Positions 39,580 to 48,452 of a stretch of DNA of 64,000 nt are shown here, in pieces; within the stretch, counting starts at the first letter, position 1; every line of letters starts with the position of its first letter. The notes under the pieces are model-generated. The model was given only the letters and a program-made list of their open reading frames with translations, was not told the origin of the DNA and searched no databases. The stretch covers positions 783,555 through 847,554 of the forward strand of contig NC_011677.1 of NCBI RefSeq assembly GCF_000150955.2, written 5' to 3'. This stretch comes from Phaeodactylum tricornutum CCAP 1055/1. Taxonomy: Eukaryota > Bacillariophyta > Bacillariophyceae > Surirellales > Neidiaceae. A program made the translations under genes and the position numbers.

Positions 39580-40022
39580 CAATAGCGCCTGTCTTGTTCT
39601 CAAATGAATCACGGTCCAGAGTCATAAGCGACCAACGTGGCCACTAAGAGCAGGGCCTCCATCCTGCTCCAATTTTGACTGTATGTACCATGGTGACGTT
39701 TACAGGCAGAAACAAATGGCGTTCGGTAGAGGGACGGATAAAAGCAATTCACGCGGTATAAAAATAGCCTCGATTGCTTCCCAGGTTTTCCAGTTTGCTG
39801 ATGCTAATTATTAGTACAGGAGACAGGTTGACATAGACTCGCGCCAATATGTTCTTCCGCTGCGTATTTTTCTACGTAGTTTTGGTACTGTGACAAAGTC
39901 GATTTGAATTCGACCATGGCGGTGCTATCCTCTATAGTCGCGTAGCCGGATCGAACAAACGACCTCCTCTCCGCGATACCCTTATTAGACACGACCTGTA
40001 CGCACGGTATCAGAGCTACAGG
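39580..40022. other. Intergenic stretch with minor minus-strand frame
   Basis: A 37-codon minus-strand frame (39917-39804) starts in a strong context (caccgccATGG) but shows no recognisable features. A tRNA-like pairing at 39937-39995 was examined and rejected. Confidence 0.35.
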
Positions 40023-41432
40023 ATGAGCAGTATCAGCAGCCAAGCCAAGTTGGAAAGCCTGCGCGCGACGCTGCAAAGTCTCGAGAATGTCCAGCTAGAT
40101 GAAAAGTTCCGTCCCGCGAAAGCTGGGCCCGACGTCTCGCAGGTCGAAGAGTACAAGGCCGCACGAGACGAATACCTGCGTCGACGTAAGGTGAACGCGT
40201 TTCTCCAGTACGCGCAAACGTACGACGGTGAGGGGTTCCAGATGCCCGAGGAAGCTCCGAGTGAAGCCGAAATCGCCGAGCTAGAAGCGCGGAAGGCCAA
40301 AGTCCAGCAGGAACTCTCAGACGCGTTTGACGGAATACGGCAGCAATTGGAAGAGCTTCGCGAGAAGGATGCGGACTTTCAGTCCCGCAAAGAAGATTTG
40401 CAGCGAATTTTGGAAGAAATGGAAGCCCAAAATCAAAGCATGATTGAAGACGATGATGCCATGGAGGACGATGTGGATGATCAGGCGTTAGCAGATCAAG
40501 ACGCAGAATTGGTGGCTCTTCAAGCTCGTAAAGCGGCGCTAGCCAAGGAACTGCGCGCTGTTCAGGATGAAAATCTTAGAGTGGAACAATCATTGGCCAA
40601 GAAGAAAACCTTATTGGAGGGTTACGATGTGGACCTGTCCAAGGTTGAGGCTGAATCGGGGGAATTGGAAGAAGCGGTTGCGCGAGTCCAGGAAATGAAG
40701 GCCTTTTATCAAGACATGATTGCTCTGACGGAGAAGCTTTCGGGCATTCAACTGGAAGATGTCCGGCAAGAAAATGAGCACGATATTGTCGTTCAGCTCC
40801 GGCTTTTGTCGGATCATCTCGTTGACTTTCGTCTCGAGCCTGCTCCGCAGAATGCGCTTCGCCTAGCAAACGTGCAATTCCAAACATCTACCACTCTACA
40901 GGGGCCTTCTCCGGCTGACAAGAGCTTGCAGCGCGTGTCTTTGTCGATTCCATCTATGGACGATTTGGTTGCCTACTCTATGCAGCAACTAGAACCTGGA
41001 GAAGACCTCCGCTTCGTCGTTCTCGAGACGGTTGGACGAATTTCTGCTGCCCAAGCCCGCGTCGGCGAACTCGTACGCTTACAAAGCATAGCGCTGACGC
41101 AAATCGGTACCGCGACGGAAACGAACTATCAGGAAGTTGTTTGCAGTTTGATTGAAGCACCAATCACAATCGTGTTGCGGTTGACGTTGGATTGCCCTTT
41201 GCTGGACGGGAGCGTTTTTGTAGATCAGCTGGTGGGAGTCGGAGGATGGGATGGGTCCGTTTTGGAATCAATTCGTACCAACTTGCAAGCGGTCCAATGG
41301 GCGCGTCCGACCGACGTGGTAATCTGGTTGCAAAGCGAACTGCGGCGCCTCGAATCGGAAGAAGGAGTCGTCTTTCCCCAAACGCCTAAACTCCCCGTGC
41401 GCGGGAATATTTTCAAGGCACCGGAGGAATAG
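40023..41432 (+). CDS. Coiled-coil protein, possibly kinetochore-like
   Basis: A single exon encodes 469 residues. Residues 60-240 form heptad-rich coiled coil (LEARKAKVQQEL, FDGIRQQLEELREKD, ELVALQARKAALAKELRAV) broken by an acidic loop (IEDDDAMEDDVDDQ). A compact C-terminal region follows: AFYQDMIALTEKLSGIQLEDV, HDIVVQLRLL, then alternating strands and helices to the end. Coiled coil plus a C-terminal fold starting LTGxxLE-like is the plan of KNL1/Spc7 and related RWD-containing kinetochore subunits, but the resemblance is only in layout and no residue-level match is claimed. No targeting signal is present. Confidence 0.8.
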   Translation: MSSISSQAKLESLRATLQSLENVQLDEKFRPAKAGPDVSQVEEYKAARDEYLRRRKVNAFLQYAQTYDGEGFQMPEEAPSEAEIAELEARKAKVQQELSDAFDGIRQQLEELREKDADFQSRKEDLQRILEEMEAQNQSMIEDDDAMEDDVDDQALADQDAELVALQARKAALAKELRAVQDENLRVEQSLAKKKTLLEGYDVDLSKVEAESGELEEAVARVQEMKAFYQDMIALTEKLSGIQLEDVRQENEHDIVVQLRLLSDHLVDFRLEPAPQNALRLANVQFQTSTTLQGPSPADKSLQRVSLSIPSMDDLVAYSMQQLEPGEDLRFVVLETVGRISAAQARVGELVRLQSIALTQIGTATETNYQEVVCSLIEAPITIVLRLTLDCPLLDGSVFVDQLVGVGGWDGSVLESIRTNLQAVQWARPTDVVIWLQSELRRLESEEGVVFPQTPKLPVRGNIFKAPEE

Positions 41433-41696
41433 GTTTGAACCAAACACATATACATATAAAAGTAGGTCTTAATTCAAGGTGGGTGAGTACTTTTCTTGAC
41501 AAAAGAGGAGCTCGTTTGCCCGCCCCCCTTGCAAAAATTGAAGCTTTCTCACGACGACAGTAAGCTTGGAAAGTAGGAAAGACTGGTGCATGCGCACTGG
41601 ACAAATCCCATCTCGGATTCTTGCAAGGTATGTTCTGCAACATCCCCCGGTCACGGTGTTACTTCAACTGGGCTAGCCTACGAATGTGCTGAGCGA

Positions 41697-42344
41697 TTAC
41701 AGCGACGCCGACGGTCCGTCGATTCCGAGTCGTGGCATTTCTACGTGGGGACAGCGATCCATGACCACATCCAATCCGGCCGCTTGTGCCTTGGCCGCGG
41801 CCTCTTCGTTGACGACACCTATTTGCATCCACACCGCTTTGGCGCCTACGGCAATGGCGTCGTCGACGATTGGGCCGACGGCGTCGCTCGCGCGGAAAAT
41901 GTCGACCAGATCAATCGGATCGGCAATCTCCCGTAGACTCGCGTAGACTTGCCTTCCGTAGAGCTCTTGACCAGCCAAACCGGGATTGACGGGGTACACC
42001 ACGTACCCGGAGCTCAGAAGAAAGGCCATGACTTCGTTCGACGGACGCTCGACCTTGTGGGAAGCACCAATGAGCGCAATCGACTTGGAATTATGTAGAA
42101 CTTTGCGGATCGTGGATTCCGAATTGCAAAAGGCCATGGTGGAAAAGGTTGATTGGAGAATCAAGGGAGTTGCTTTTGCAGCGAACAGTCGCATGGGGAG
42201 ACGGAATGGCAAAAAAAAAGGCTGCGTCTCGGAATTGATGGTGTGACTTGCAGTGTTTGTGAGAGCAAAAGCAACACCGATTCCTCCGTTTCTGGTTCGA
42301 TTGACAGTGAATGCACTTTGGCGCTGGTTCGTCGATGTCGTCAT
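41697..42344 (-). CDS. CoA-binding (YccU-type) Rossmann protein, organellar
   Basis: A single exon encodes 215 residues. Residues 70-205 form a CoA_binding_2 domain as in bacterial YccU: SIALIGASHKVERPSNEVM at the nucleotide loop, YVVYPVNPG, DLVDIFRASD and AVWMQIGVVNEEAA. Members bind CoA or acyl-CoA without known catalysis. The first 70 residues are Ser/Thr/Arg-rich and poor in acids, with LPMRLFAAKATPLILQSTF just before the domain, typical of a mitochondrial presequence. If translation began at the internal Met of STMAFCN the protein would be 145 residues and cytosolic. Confidence 0.88.
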   Translation of the reverse strand: MTTSTNQRQSAFTVNRTRNGGIGVAFALTNTASHTINSETQPFFLPFRLPMRLFAAKATPLILQSTFSTMAFCNSESTIRKVLHNSKSIALIGASHKVERPSNEVMAFLLSSGYVVYPVNPGLAGQELYGRQVYASLREIADPIDLVDIFRASDAVGPIVDDAIAVGAKAVWMQIGVVNEEAAAKAQAAGLDVVMDRCPHVEMPRLGIDGPSASL

Positions 42345-42941
42345 GGTGACGGATTCCTACACCATTTCCGATTGCCATAGATAGAGACACCTGCCAATCA
42401 AATACCGGTAAGACACATCTTGACGAGATCGCGGAGATGGATGGGTATTAGGTATGTTACCAGTCGATTGACAGTGTCGCGACGTTCGACTTACATTCGG
42501 GCAAAGCTCGGTAGAATTCGAGTTGAACTCTTGGGATCCGGGTCCTTTTATCTTCCTTTCCAAATGATCTCGCGCACGCGTCGAAGAAACGCGATCGAAG
42601 GCAACCCACGATGACACCCCGAATTTACGGCACGGTTGCACGCTTCCCTATCGGTTCACCACAGCAACCTAGTAACGCGAAAACCCTCGTCCAAAGGTCC
42701 ACCGGTTTACGAACATCCTATCCTCTGTTGCCAGCTCTCTGTATTGCCCACAACAGCGACTGCTTCGTAGACTACTGGACTCGGACACTGTCATTCTTGA
42801 GAGCCAACGGCGTTTGTTTCGCGTCTTCCAAACGTTTGCGACAACAACATAGTTGTAGAGACCAACCAATATATCCATCTTATTGGTAGCTTTTTCGATT
42901 TCCATCAACACCACGCGAGAAGCGTTGAGATAACGTAAAAT
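42345..42941. other. Divergent intergenic region
   Basis: It separates the CoA-binding gene (-) from the AMPK beta gene (+). No credible gene was seen. Confidence 0.4.
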
Positions 42942-43958
42942 ATGGGGAATCAACCGTCCGTAAGCGGCGGTGATCCCAGTCTCGGAGGTGGAGGAGGACC
43001 GCATCACCCAAGCGGTAGCAGCCACGATCCTCACACGCAACGCAATATTCCGGGATCGTACCCGGGTCAGTATCACCCACAAGGTGGCTTTATGCCACCG
43101 AATACTACTCCCACGCCCGATCCTACGGTGCCGCTGTCGGCTGATCAACAGCAACAAAATGACGCGATGCAACGATCCGGCAGTGACGCTTCCATGACAA
43201 TTTTGGATGCCGACACCCCGCCGAGCGTTCCGTCGCAATCGCAGCACGGGTCCGAGATGGACAGTTGGTTGGACGAGGACGCGGTACCCACCGTCTTTCG
43301 GTGGGAACACGGAGGTCGTCAGGTCTACATTACCGGCACGTTCAACGGATGGAGCCGACAAATTCCGATGCATCGATCGGGTAACGACTTTACATACATT
43401 CACAATCTCAAGCGCGGGAAACACGCGTTCAAATTCATTGTAGATAACGAGTGGAGGTTTGCTCCGGATCAACCGACCGTCGCCGATATTGAAGGGCGTG
43501 TGAACAATTTCGTAGACGTGACAGATTTCAAACCCTATACGGGCGATCGCGAATTCGAGAGAGAAAAGGCGGCCGCCGAATACGGCGCTCCCTTGGAAGC
43601 CGAAGACCAACAGGACGAGGACAATGTCAACGTCGTCAGCACCAGCATACCAAACGTCGACGGGCAGGCGTCTGGTAGTAAAGCCGATCAAGATGGCGAG
43701 GTCTTTTCCAATACCATGCCTGACGTGGACGATTACACCAAGGAACCGCCGCCGCTCCCACCCCACCTGCGACACATAATCCTAAACAAACCACCCCAAC
43801 TGCAGGATACGGCTGCTTTGCCCGTTCCGCAGCACGTGGCTTTGAATCATTTGTACTGCACCGCCATCAAAGACAACATGATGGTGTTGGGGATTACGCA
43901 GCGATACAAGACCAAGTTTGTTACCACGGTTTACTACTCACCGTGTTCGAGTAGCTAG
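42942..43958 (+). CDS. AMPK/SNF1 kinase beta subunit
   Basis: A single exon encodes 338 residues. The N-terminus MGNQPSVS is a myristoylation signal, as in animal AMPK beta. A Gly/His/Pro-rich linker leads to a CBM48 glycogen-binding module at about residues 113-195: VYITGTFNGWSR, HAFKFIVDNEWRFAPD and NNFVDV carry the conserved sugar-stacking aromatic residues. An acidic linker follows, then the C-terminal ASC domain (about 265-338: PPLPPHLRHIILNK, VALNHLYCTAIKD, VLGITQRYKTKFVTTVYY) that binds the alpha and gamma subunits. The trimer senses AMP and cell energy. The CBM is interesting because diatoms store beta-1,3-glucan rather than alpha-glucan. Confidence 0.95.
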   Translation: MGNQPSVSGGDPSLGGGGGPHHPSGSSHDPHTQRNIPGSYPGQYHPQGGFMPPNTTPTPDPTVPLSADQQQQNDAMQRSGSDASMTILDADTPPSVPSQSQHGSEMDSWLDEDAVPTVFRWEHGGRQVYITGTFNGWSRQIPMHRSGNDFTYIHNLKRGKHAFKFIVDNEWRFAPDQPTVADIEGRVNNFVDVTDFKPYTGDREFEREKAAAEYGAPLEAEDQQDEDNVNVVSTSIPNVDGQASGSKADQDGEVFSNTMPDVDDYTKEPPPLPPHLRHIILNKPPQLQDTAALPVPQHVALNHLYCTAIKDNMMVLGITQRYKTKFVTTVYYSPCSSS

Positions 43959-44157
43959 GGTTGATTTAACCTATAGGAACGACCAAACTACGAAATTGGT
44001 TGGTTGGCTTAATCCTTAGTTACTTGCCTGGTTGAAAATGACCGCGCTTTAGGGTACTCCATTGAGCTCAGTGCGTTGATCAAAAATAATTCATGTACAC
44101 GCCTTACTTTCTACTCCCAAGACCCGCCCGCCTCGTTAACGCCACTCGGTACCGAAT

Positions 44158-44808
44158 TTATTTCTTTTCGTAATCATTGTCGTCCATGTCGAAATTGCCG
44201 TAGCCACCGCCGCCGCTACTGTCGCCGTAGCCACCACCAAAGCCACCGCTGCCACCGCCAAAGCCGCCACCGCTGCTATCGCCGTAACCACCGCCAAAGC
44301 CGCCTCCAAAGCCACCGTCGCTTCTTGGCGGGGCGCCCTGTACAAAGGCTCCCATGGGTCCCGTCACGCGTTCGGCACTCTTGCGACCACGATCGTCCTC
44401 CTTGATGGAAAACTCGACGGGTTCACCCTCCTGTAGCGTCAAGGAAACAAACAAAAACACCAACGGGTGTCAGAAGGGGTTTGGTTGGGTGCATAACAGT
44501 AGTTTCGTCGCGGATGGAAGATCGGCAACGAACGAACACTTGTGGGATCGTTTCGTTTCCCCACTGTGCACTTGAATGACGATTCGTTTACGTACCGCCA
44601 AGGAACGAAAGCCTTCGGAATGCACGGACGTCTGGTGTACAAAGACATCTTCGGATCCATCATCGGGGACGATAAAGCCGAAACCCTTCTTGACGTCAAA
44701 CCACTTGACGGTACCGTTCAAGGTGGCAAAGAAGCGCATGCTGGTGCTGCTGCTGCTAGTCACTGCGCTGCGCAAAAGCATCGATTTGGAGAAGATGGAC
44801 GAAAGCAT
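44158..44808 (-). CDS. Mitochondrial cold-shock-domain, glycine-rich RNA-binding protein
   Basis: Exons 44808-44596 and 44430-44158 encode 161 residues; the 165-nt intron (GTACGT to GCTACAG) splits the cold-shock domain. The start [16 protein letters not shown] with MRFFATLNG is a clear mitochondrial presequence (Arg/Ser-rich, RFFA cleavage-like). The domain has both RNP motifs: [15 protein letters not shown] and DVFVHQTSV, and ends in [22 protein letters not shown]. Residues about 105-150 are Gly/Phe/Ser-rich with two units of [11 protein letters not shown], and the tail is acidic-basic ([10 protein letters not shown]). Such proteins melt RNA structure and act as chaperones. The upstream frame extends far past the ATG but is unlike protein. 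Confidence 0.92.
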
Positions 44809-45281
44809 GATGTTTAAAGATTGATTCGTTTGCGAAAAGTTGAATTGGACCTCGAAACAATGTGGGACAACGTGTGTAGGGAGGGAGGATGAGGCGCCGG
44901 ATACAAAACTGTTGGCGACGAGACGCGACGAAGAGTGCGGGAGAGAAAACCTTCCCGTTCGTAGTAAGTGTGTGGGTACTGGGTGCGGAGACAACCGCGA
45001 AGGCGGATTGAACGGAGGAAATTTGATGGTGGTGAACGACGGCGTGAAAAGAACGAACAGCTGGCGTCGCGACAGACCGTGCGTCCTGGCGATGACAGGC
45101 AACAGTGACATTACTATATTCTGAAAAGATAAATTTGAACCAATCTAAACCCTGTGTAATTCAAATATTGGATCCTTCGTGTAGGTGGGAAAATACGACT
45201 GCAAACGCCAACACAGGCTGTATAACACCCCTCCCTTTTTAAAGAACACTAGGATTGTACATGCTCTCAACACTAGCTAGG
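44809..45281. other. Intergenic stretch
   Basis: It holds the leader of the cold-shock gene and the 3' UTR of the next minus-strand gene. No other gene was seen. Confidence 0.4.
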
Positions 45282-46915
45282 CTAGACCGTCGTTTCGAGA
45301 TGGTTTTCCTCCGCGGAATCTTCGGCCGCTTCCTTTTCATGAATAGACTTGTCCCCGGGAGGATCACCGACAGGCTCCCCGGAAGGCTCCCCCGGAGATT
45401 CTTCTTTTACTTGGATCGTTGCCTTTTCTGTATTGGTCGTACCGTCGGCGTCACTCACGGCGGTCGCGCCATCTTTGTCTGCTGCGTCGGGCTGGACGAG
45501 TTCCGTGGCTCCCGTAAATCCTAGATTCAGTAACGCCTCTACCCGATCCGGACCCATACGTTTCGACCCGTCCTTGCCCTTGTTCTTGTCGATATTCTTG
45601 AGTCGCTGTTTTTGTTCCTGACACCAGCTGTGCAGTTGCGGTTGGTCCCCGGCCGGAATACGAAAGTGACCGTGGGCTTTGTGAAAGGCTCGGAGTTCAT
45701 CGAACCGCTGTTGCCAGGTCGCACGGGGACGATCCAAACTGGGTTTGACCTCCCACGAAAACTTGAGCTTGTCCAAGAGGTCGACACGTTCCTGAGTCAT
45801 GCAGTTCTTTTTGCCTTTGAGTTGGAGACGGCGCTGGTGGCGCTGTGTGTGCACCCACCGACCTAGTTTGGGATTCTCGGCGTAGTGTGTAGGGACTTGA
45901 CAACTGTTGCGACACAACAATGCAAACGAAACCGGTGTGAGTGAGTGAGTGAACGCGGTGGTACGGGGCCCAATCACCAGAATTAGAGCCACAACTACCA
46001 CAACAACGGGTAGCCAACAAAGGTTACTTACTGTCCGTGTTTTTCCTTGTACTCTTGCAGAAGCTTCCAGTGATCGGTCCACTTGTCGGAATGCACGGTG
46101 AAGTTAAAACCCATTTCCTCGAGTTTCTCCATGCGTTCCTTCACCATGACGTTGGGTTTATCATCCTTGAGCATGGAAGCGTAGGTGGTGCGCTGCCGGT
46201 GTATCCACTCGGCGAAACTAGGGTCTTCTACGTAGCCGTGCGGCACCAAGCAGTCGCCGTGCTTCTTCTTGTAGGCCTGCAGCTGCTCGAGCCGCGTAGT
46301 CCAGTCTTCTTCCTGTCGCTTGGATCGTTCGGTACTCCAGACGAATCCCAAATCATCGAGTTGCTGAATCCGCTCCGCCGTCAAACTGCACTTTTTCTTG
46401 TACCCTTCCGGAGTTTTCTTGTGGTACAGTTTGTACTGTTCCCGCGTATTGTGTACAAACTTCCCCAACGACGGATTGAGCTTGTACCGAATCGGGATGA
46501 GCAAATCGCCGTGTTCGGTTTGGTAGGCTTGCAACATGGCCATCCGGTCATCCCACGACACCCGTGTGGGAGTCCGCCGCTGCTTGGCTTTTTTGGGAGC
46601 CGCGCCGGAGGGTTCCGCCGTGTGCGCCTTGCGTTTCGTGGACGCCGCGGGAGTGTCGTTGCCGGTCGACGCCACTTCGACAATCGTGGAAGACTCCTGT
46701 AGTGCTTCGAGCGCCGCGTTGGTTTGTTCTTCCGACAGCACGTTGAGTCCCGAGTCATATTCTTCTCCGTGTGCCGCGTCCGCCAAGGCCGCGGCAGTCG
46801 CCGTCGGGTCCGTCGCCACAGTGGTGGGGTCCGACGCGGTCACCGCCGTGGACGACTGAGACGGGGGCTCTTCCGTCGCGGGTACGGGAGTGTTGGGACC
46901 CTTCGACTTGGGCAT
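45282..46915 (-). CDS. Helicase-associated (HA) repeat protein
   Basis: Exons 46915-46032 and 45903-45282 encode 501 residues. The 128-nt intron (GTAAGT to GCAACAG) lies within the third repeat and its removal restores EYKEKHGHCQVPTHY. Four HA repeats (Pfam Helicase-associated) of about 70 residues follow one another from about residue 110: each has W-x5-L-x-x-[YF]-x3-HG-[DH]-x-x-[VI]-P, a central G/F-x-W-[VI]-x3-[QR] helix and a closing R-[IVM]-x2-L-x2-[LM]-[GK]-F. The fold resembles Myb-like three-helix DNA-binding units, and diatoms carry many such proteins. No helicase domain is attached. The first 100 residues are Thr/Ala/Pro-rich; the basic KKAKQRR near 108 could be a nuclear signal. 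The C-terminus is acidic. Confidence 0.88.
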
Positions 46916-47673
46916 GGGCAAGATTCACGAAGGAGGGTGGGACAGGGAGGCTTTCGCAGGGTTGGCGTCTTTCCGATATCTGGTAGGTTTTTACCCAGTG
47001 ACGGAGTGTGATGGGAGGATTTCAAAAACAGTGAGAACGAAGAGAGAGAGATTTGTTTGCGGTGAGGTCGGCGGCTGCGCTCTGCAAGTTGCTTTCCAGG
47101 GCGAGTGTGCTCGCAACACACACCAAAGAGACGTTTGTGAGTGCGTTTTTTGGGGACCTTGCGGTTTGTGTTGCGGTTCTGGTTGCCTGCGCTGTTTGTT
47201 TTTTTTGCCGTTGGTAAAAATGGACGCTCGTTCCGTGTGCTCTACGCGATGTGTTGCCGTACGGGGACTACCAGTACGTGAACTTGAAGAGACCAACAAA
47301 GGCGGCTCGCAGTACGATACAATACCTGGCCGACGGACGTTTGGCGAAGGAACCCTTCGATCTGGTTCGTTGGCGTCTGTATGTTGCTCGTATATAAATA
47401 TATGTACAATTGGCCATGGCGAGCCAGCAAGGGTCGCAACGACATATTCGGAGATTTCAAATCTGCGGGACATACCGGTACCTTTTTCCAACACGAAACG
47501 CTCACATTTTGGGATCGAAACGCACCGCGATCCCTCCATTGAAAAATCACCGAACAAGCCAGCCGTACGGAAAGCCTCTCACACAATATTCAATCGAATC
47601 CCCACCCAATTGCTGATGCCTACTTTTTTCACTAACCGTCTTTTAATAGAGCCATGACGATCTCTCTCTCTAT
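46916..47673. other. Divergent intergenic region
   Basis: No credible gene. A TATA-like tatataaatatatg lies at 47391-47404. Confidence 0.4.
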
Positions 47674-48373
47674 ATGTTTGTTCGCTTACCGTGTTCCTTG
47701 TCGAACCCTCGCTCGGCCTCCCGGTCGATGCCCGGACGCACCGCCACTCGTCCTCTCACATCAACCGATTCCGACTCGTCCTCTTCCGCCGAGGGTACCC
47801 ACTCCTCCTTCTATTTCTCCTCCTCTAAGGCTCGCAACAACTCATTTGCCAACGTGGCGACGGACGACCTCACCCACGACAAATTCCTCTACCTCAATCG
47901 TGTAAGACAGGATGCATTTCAACGTGGTCCTTGCTGACGACGACACAGGAATGGACCCTGTGCAGGTCGAGTCTACCAAAATACTCCACAAGCACGTTCA
48001 GAATCTACAAGACCACCATTTTCATGCCGGAATTCTCACTGAGAATATTCAATTTCATCAACGCTTGGTATGATCTTTGCCGGTACGACAAGTGGGGTCG
48101 CCCGTCAAGGACGAGGAGTATTGCGGGTGCCTCCCAGCAGCACGCACGACGTGGATTGTGCCGGATTCGCTAATGTCGTGTGCGGAATGTTGCGAGCGGG
48201 ACCGGAACCAGTCGTTCACAAAACGTATGAAAGGTGCCGTGTCGCGCTCGTTACCGACTAACATGCCCACTCACACAGTCCTCCCGCATGGTCGAATGTC
48301 GCACTCCCACAGAACATTAACCACAAGAATCCCAAAAAAATACGTAAAAGCATTACGGACGATTATGAAATAA
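47674..48373 (+). CDS. Hypothetical protein with uncertain splicing and in-frame TGA
   Basis: A Ser/Thr-rich first exon (47674-47899, or from the ATG at 47728) ends DDLTHDKFLYLN. The best continuation uses a GTGTAAG donor at 47900 and a gacacag acceptor at 47948, giving MDPVQVESTKILHKHVQ and a His/Gln-rich helix. That frame then meets TGA at 48071-48073 but stays open beyond it for 100 codons with Cys-rich content (EEYCGCLP, SCAECCERD). A 42-nt intron from 48068 to 48109 (GTATGA to TCAAG) would remove the TGA in phase and give about 202 residues. If the TGA is the real stop the protein has about 115 residues. A GTAAGA donor at 47902 would select another frame. No family was recognised; the 3' end is 80 bp from the convergent USP48-like gene. 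Confidence 0.4.
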
Positions 48374-48452
48374 AATCTCCAACTGGTGCAAATAGCAGAC
48401 GGTGGGGGGCCTCCAAGTCTGCAGTGGAAAAAATTGTGCCCAATAACGATCC

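Noticed and set aside
39937-39995. tRNA-like structure on the minus strand (7-bp acceptor-like pairing GTCGTGT/ACGCGAC and TTCGATC loop)
   Set aside because: The interval is too short, there is no D-arm, and the T-stem does not pair.
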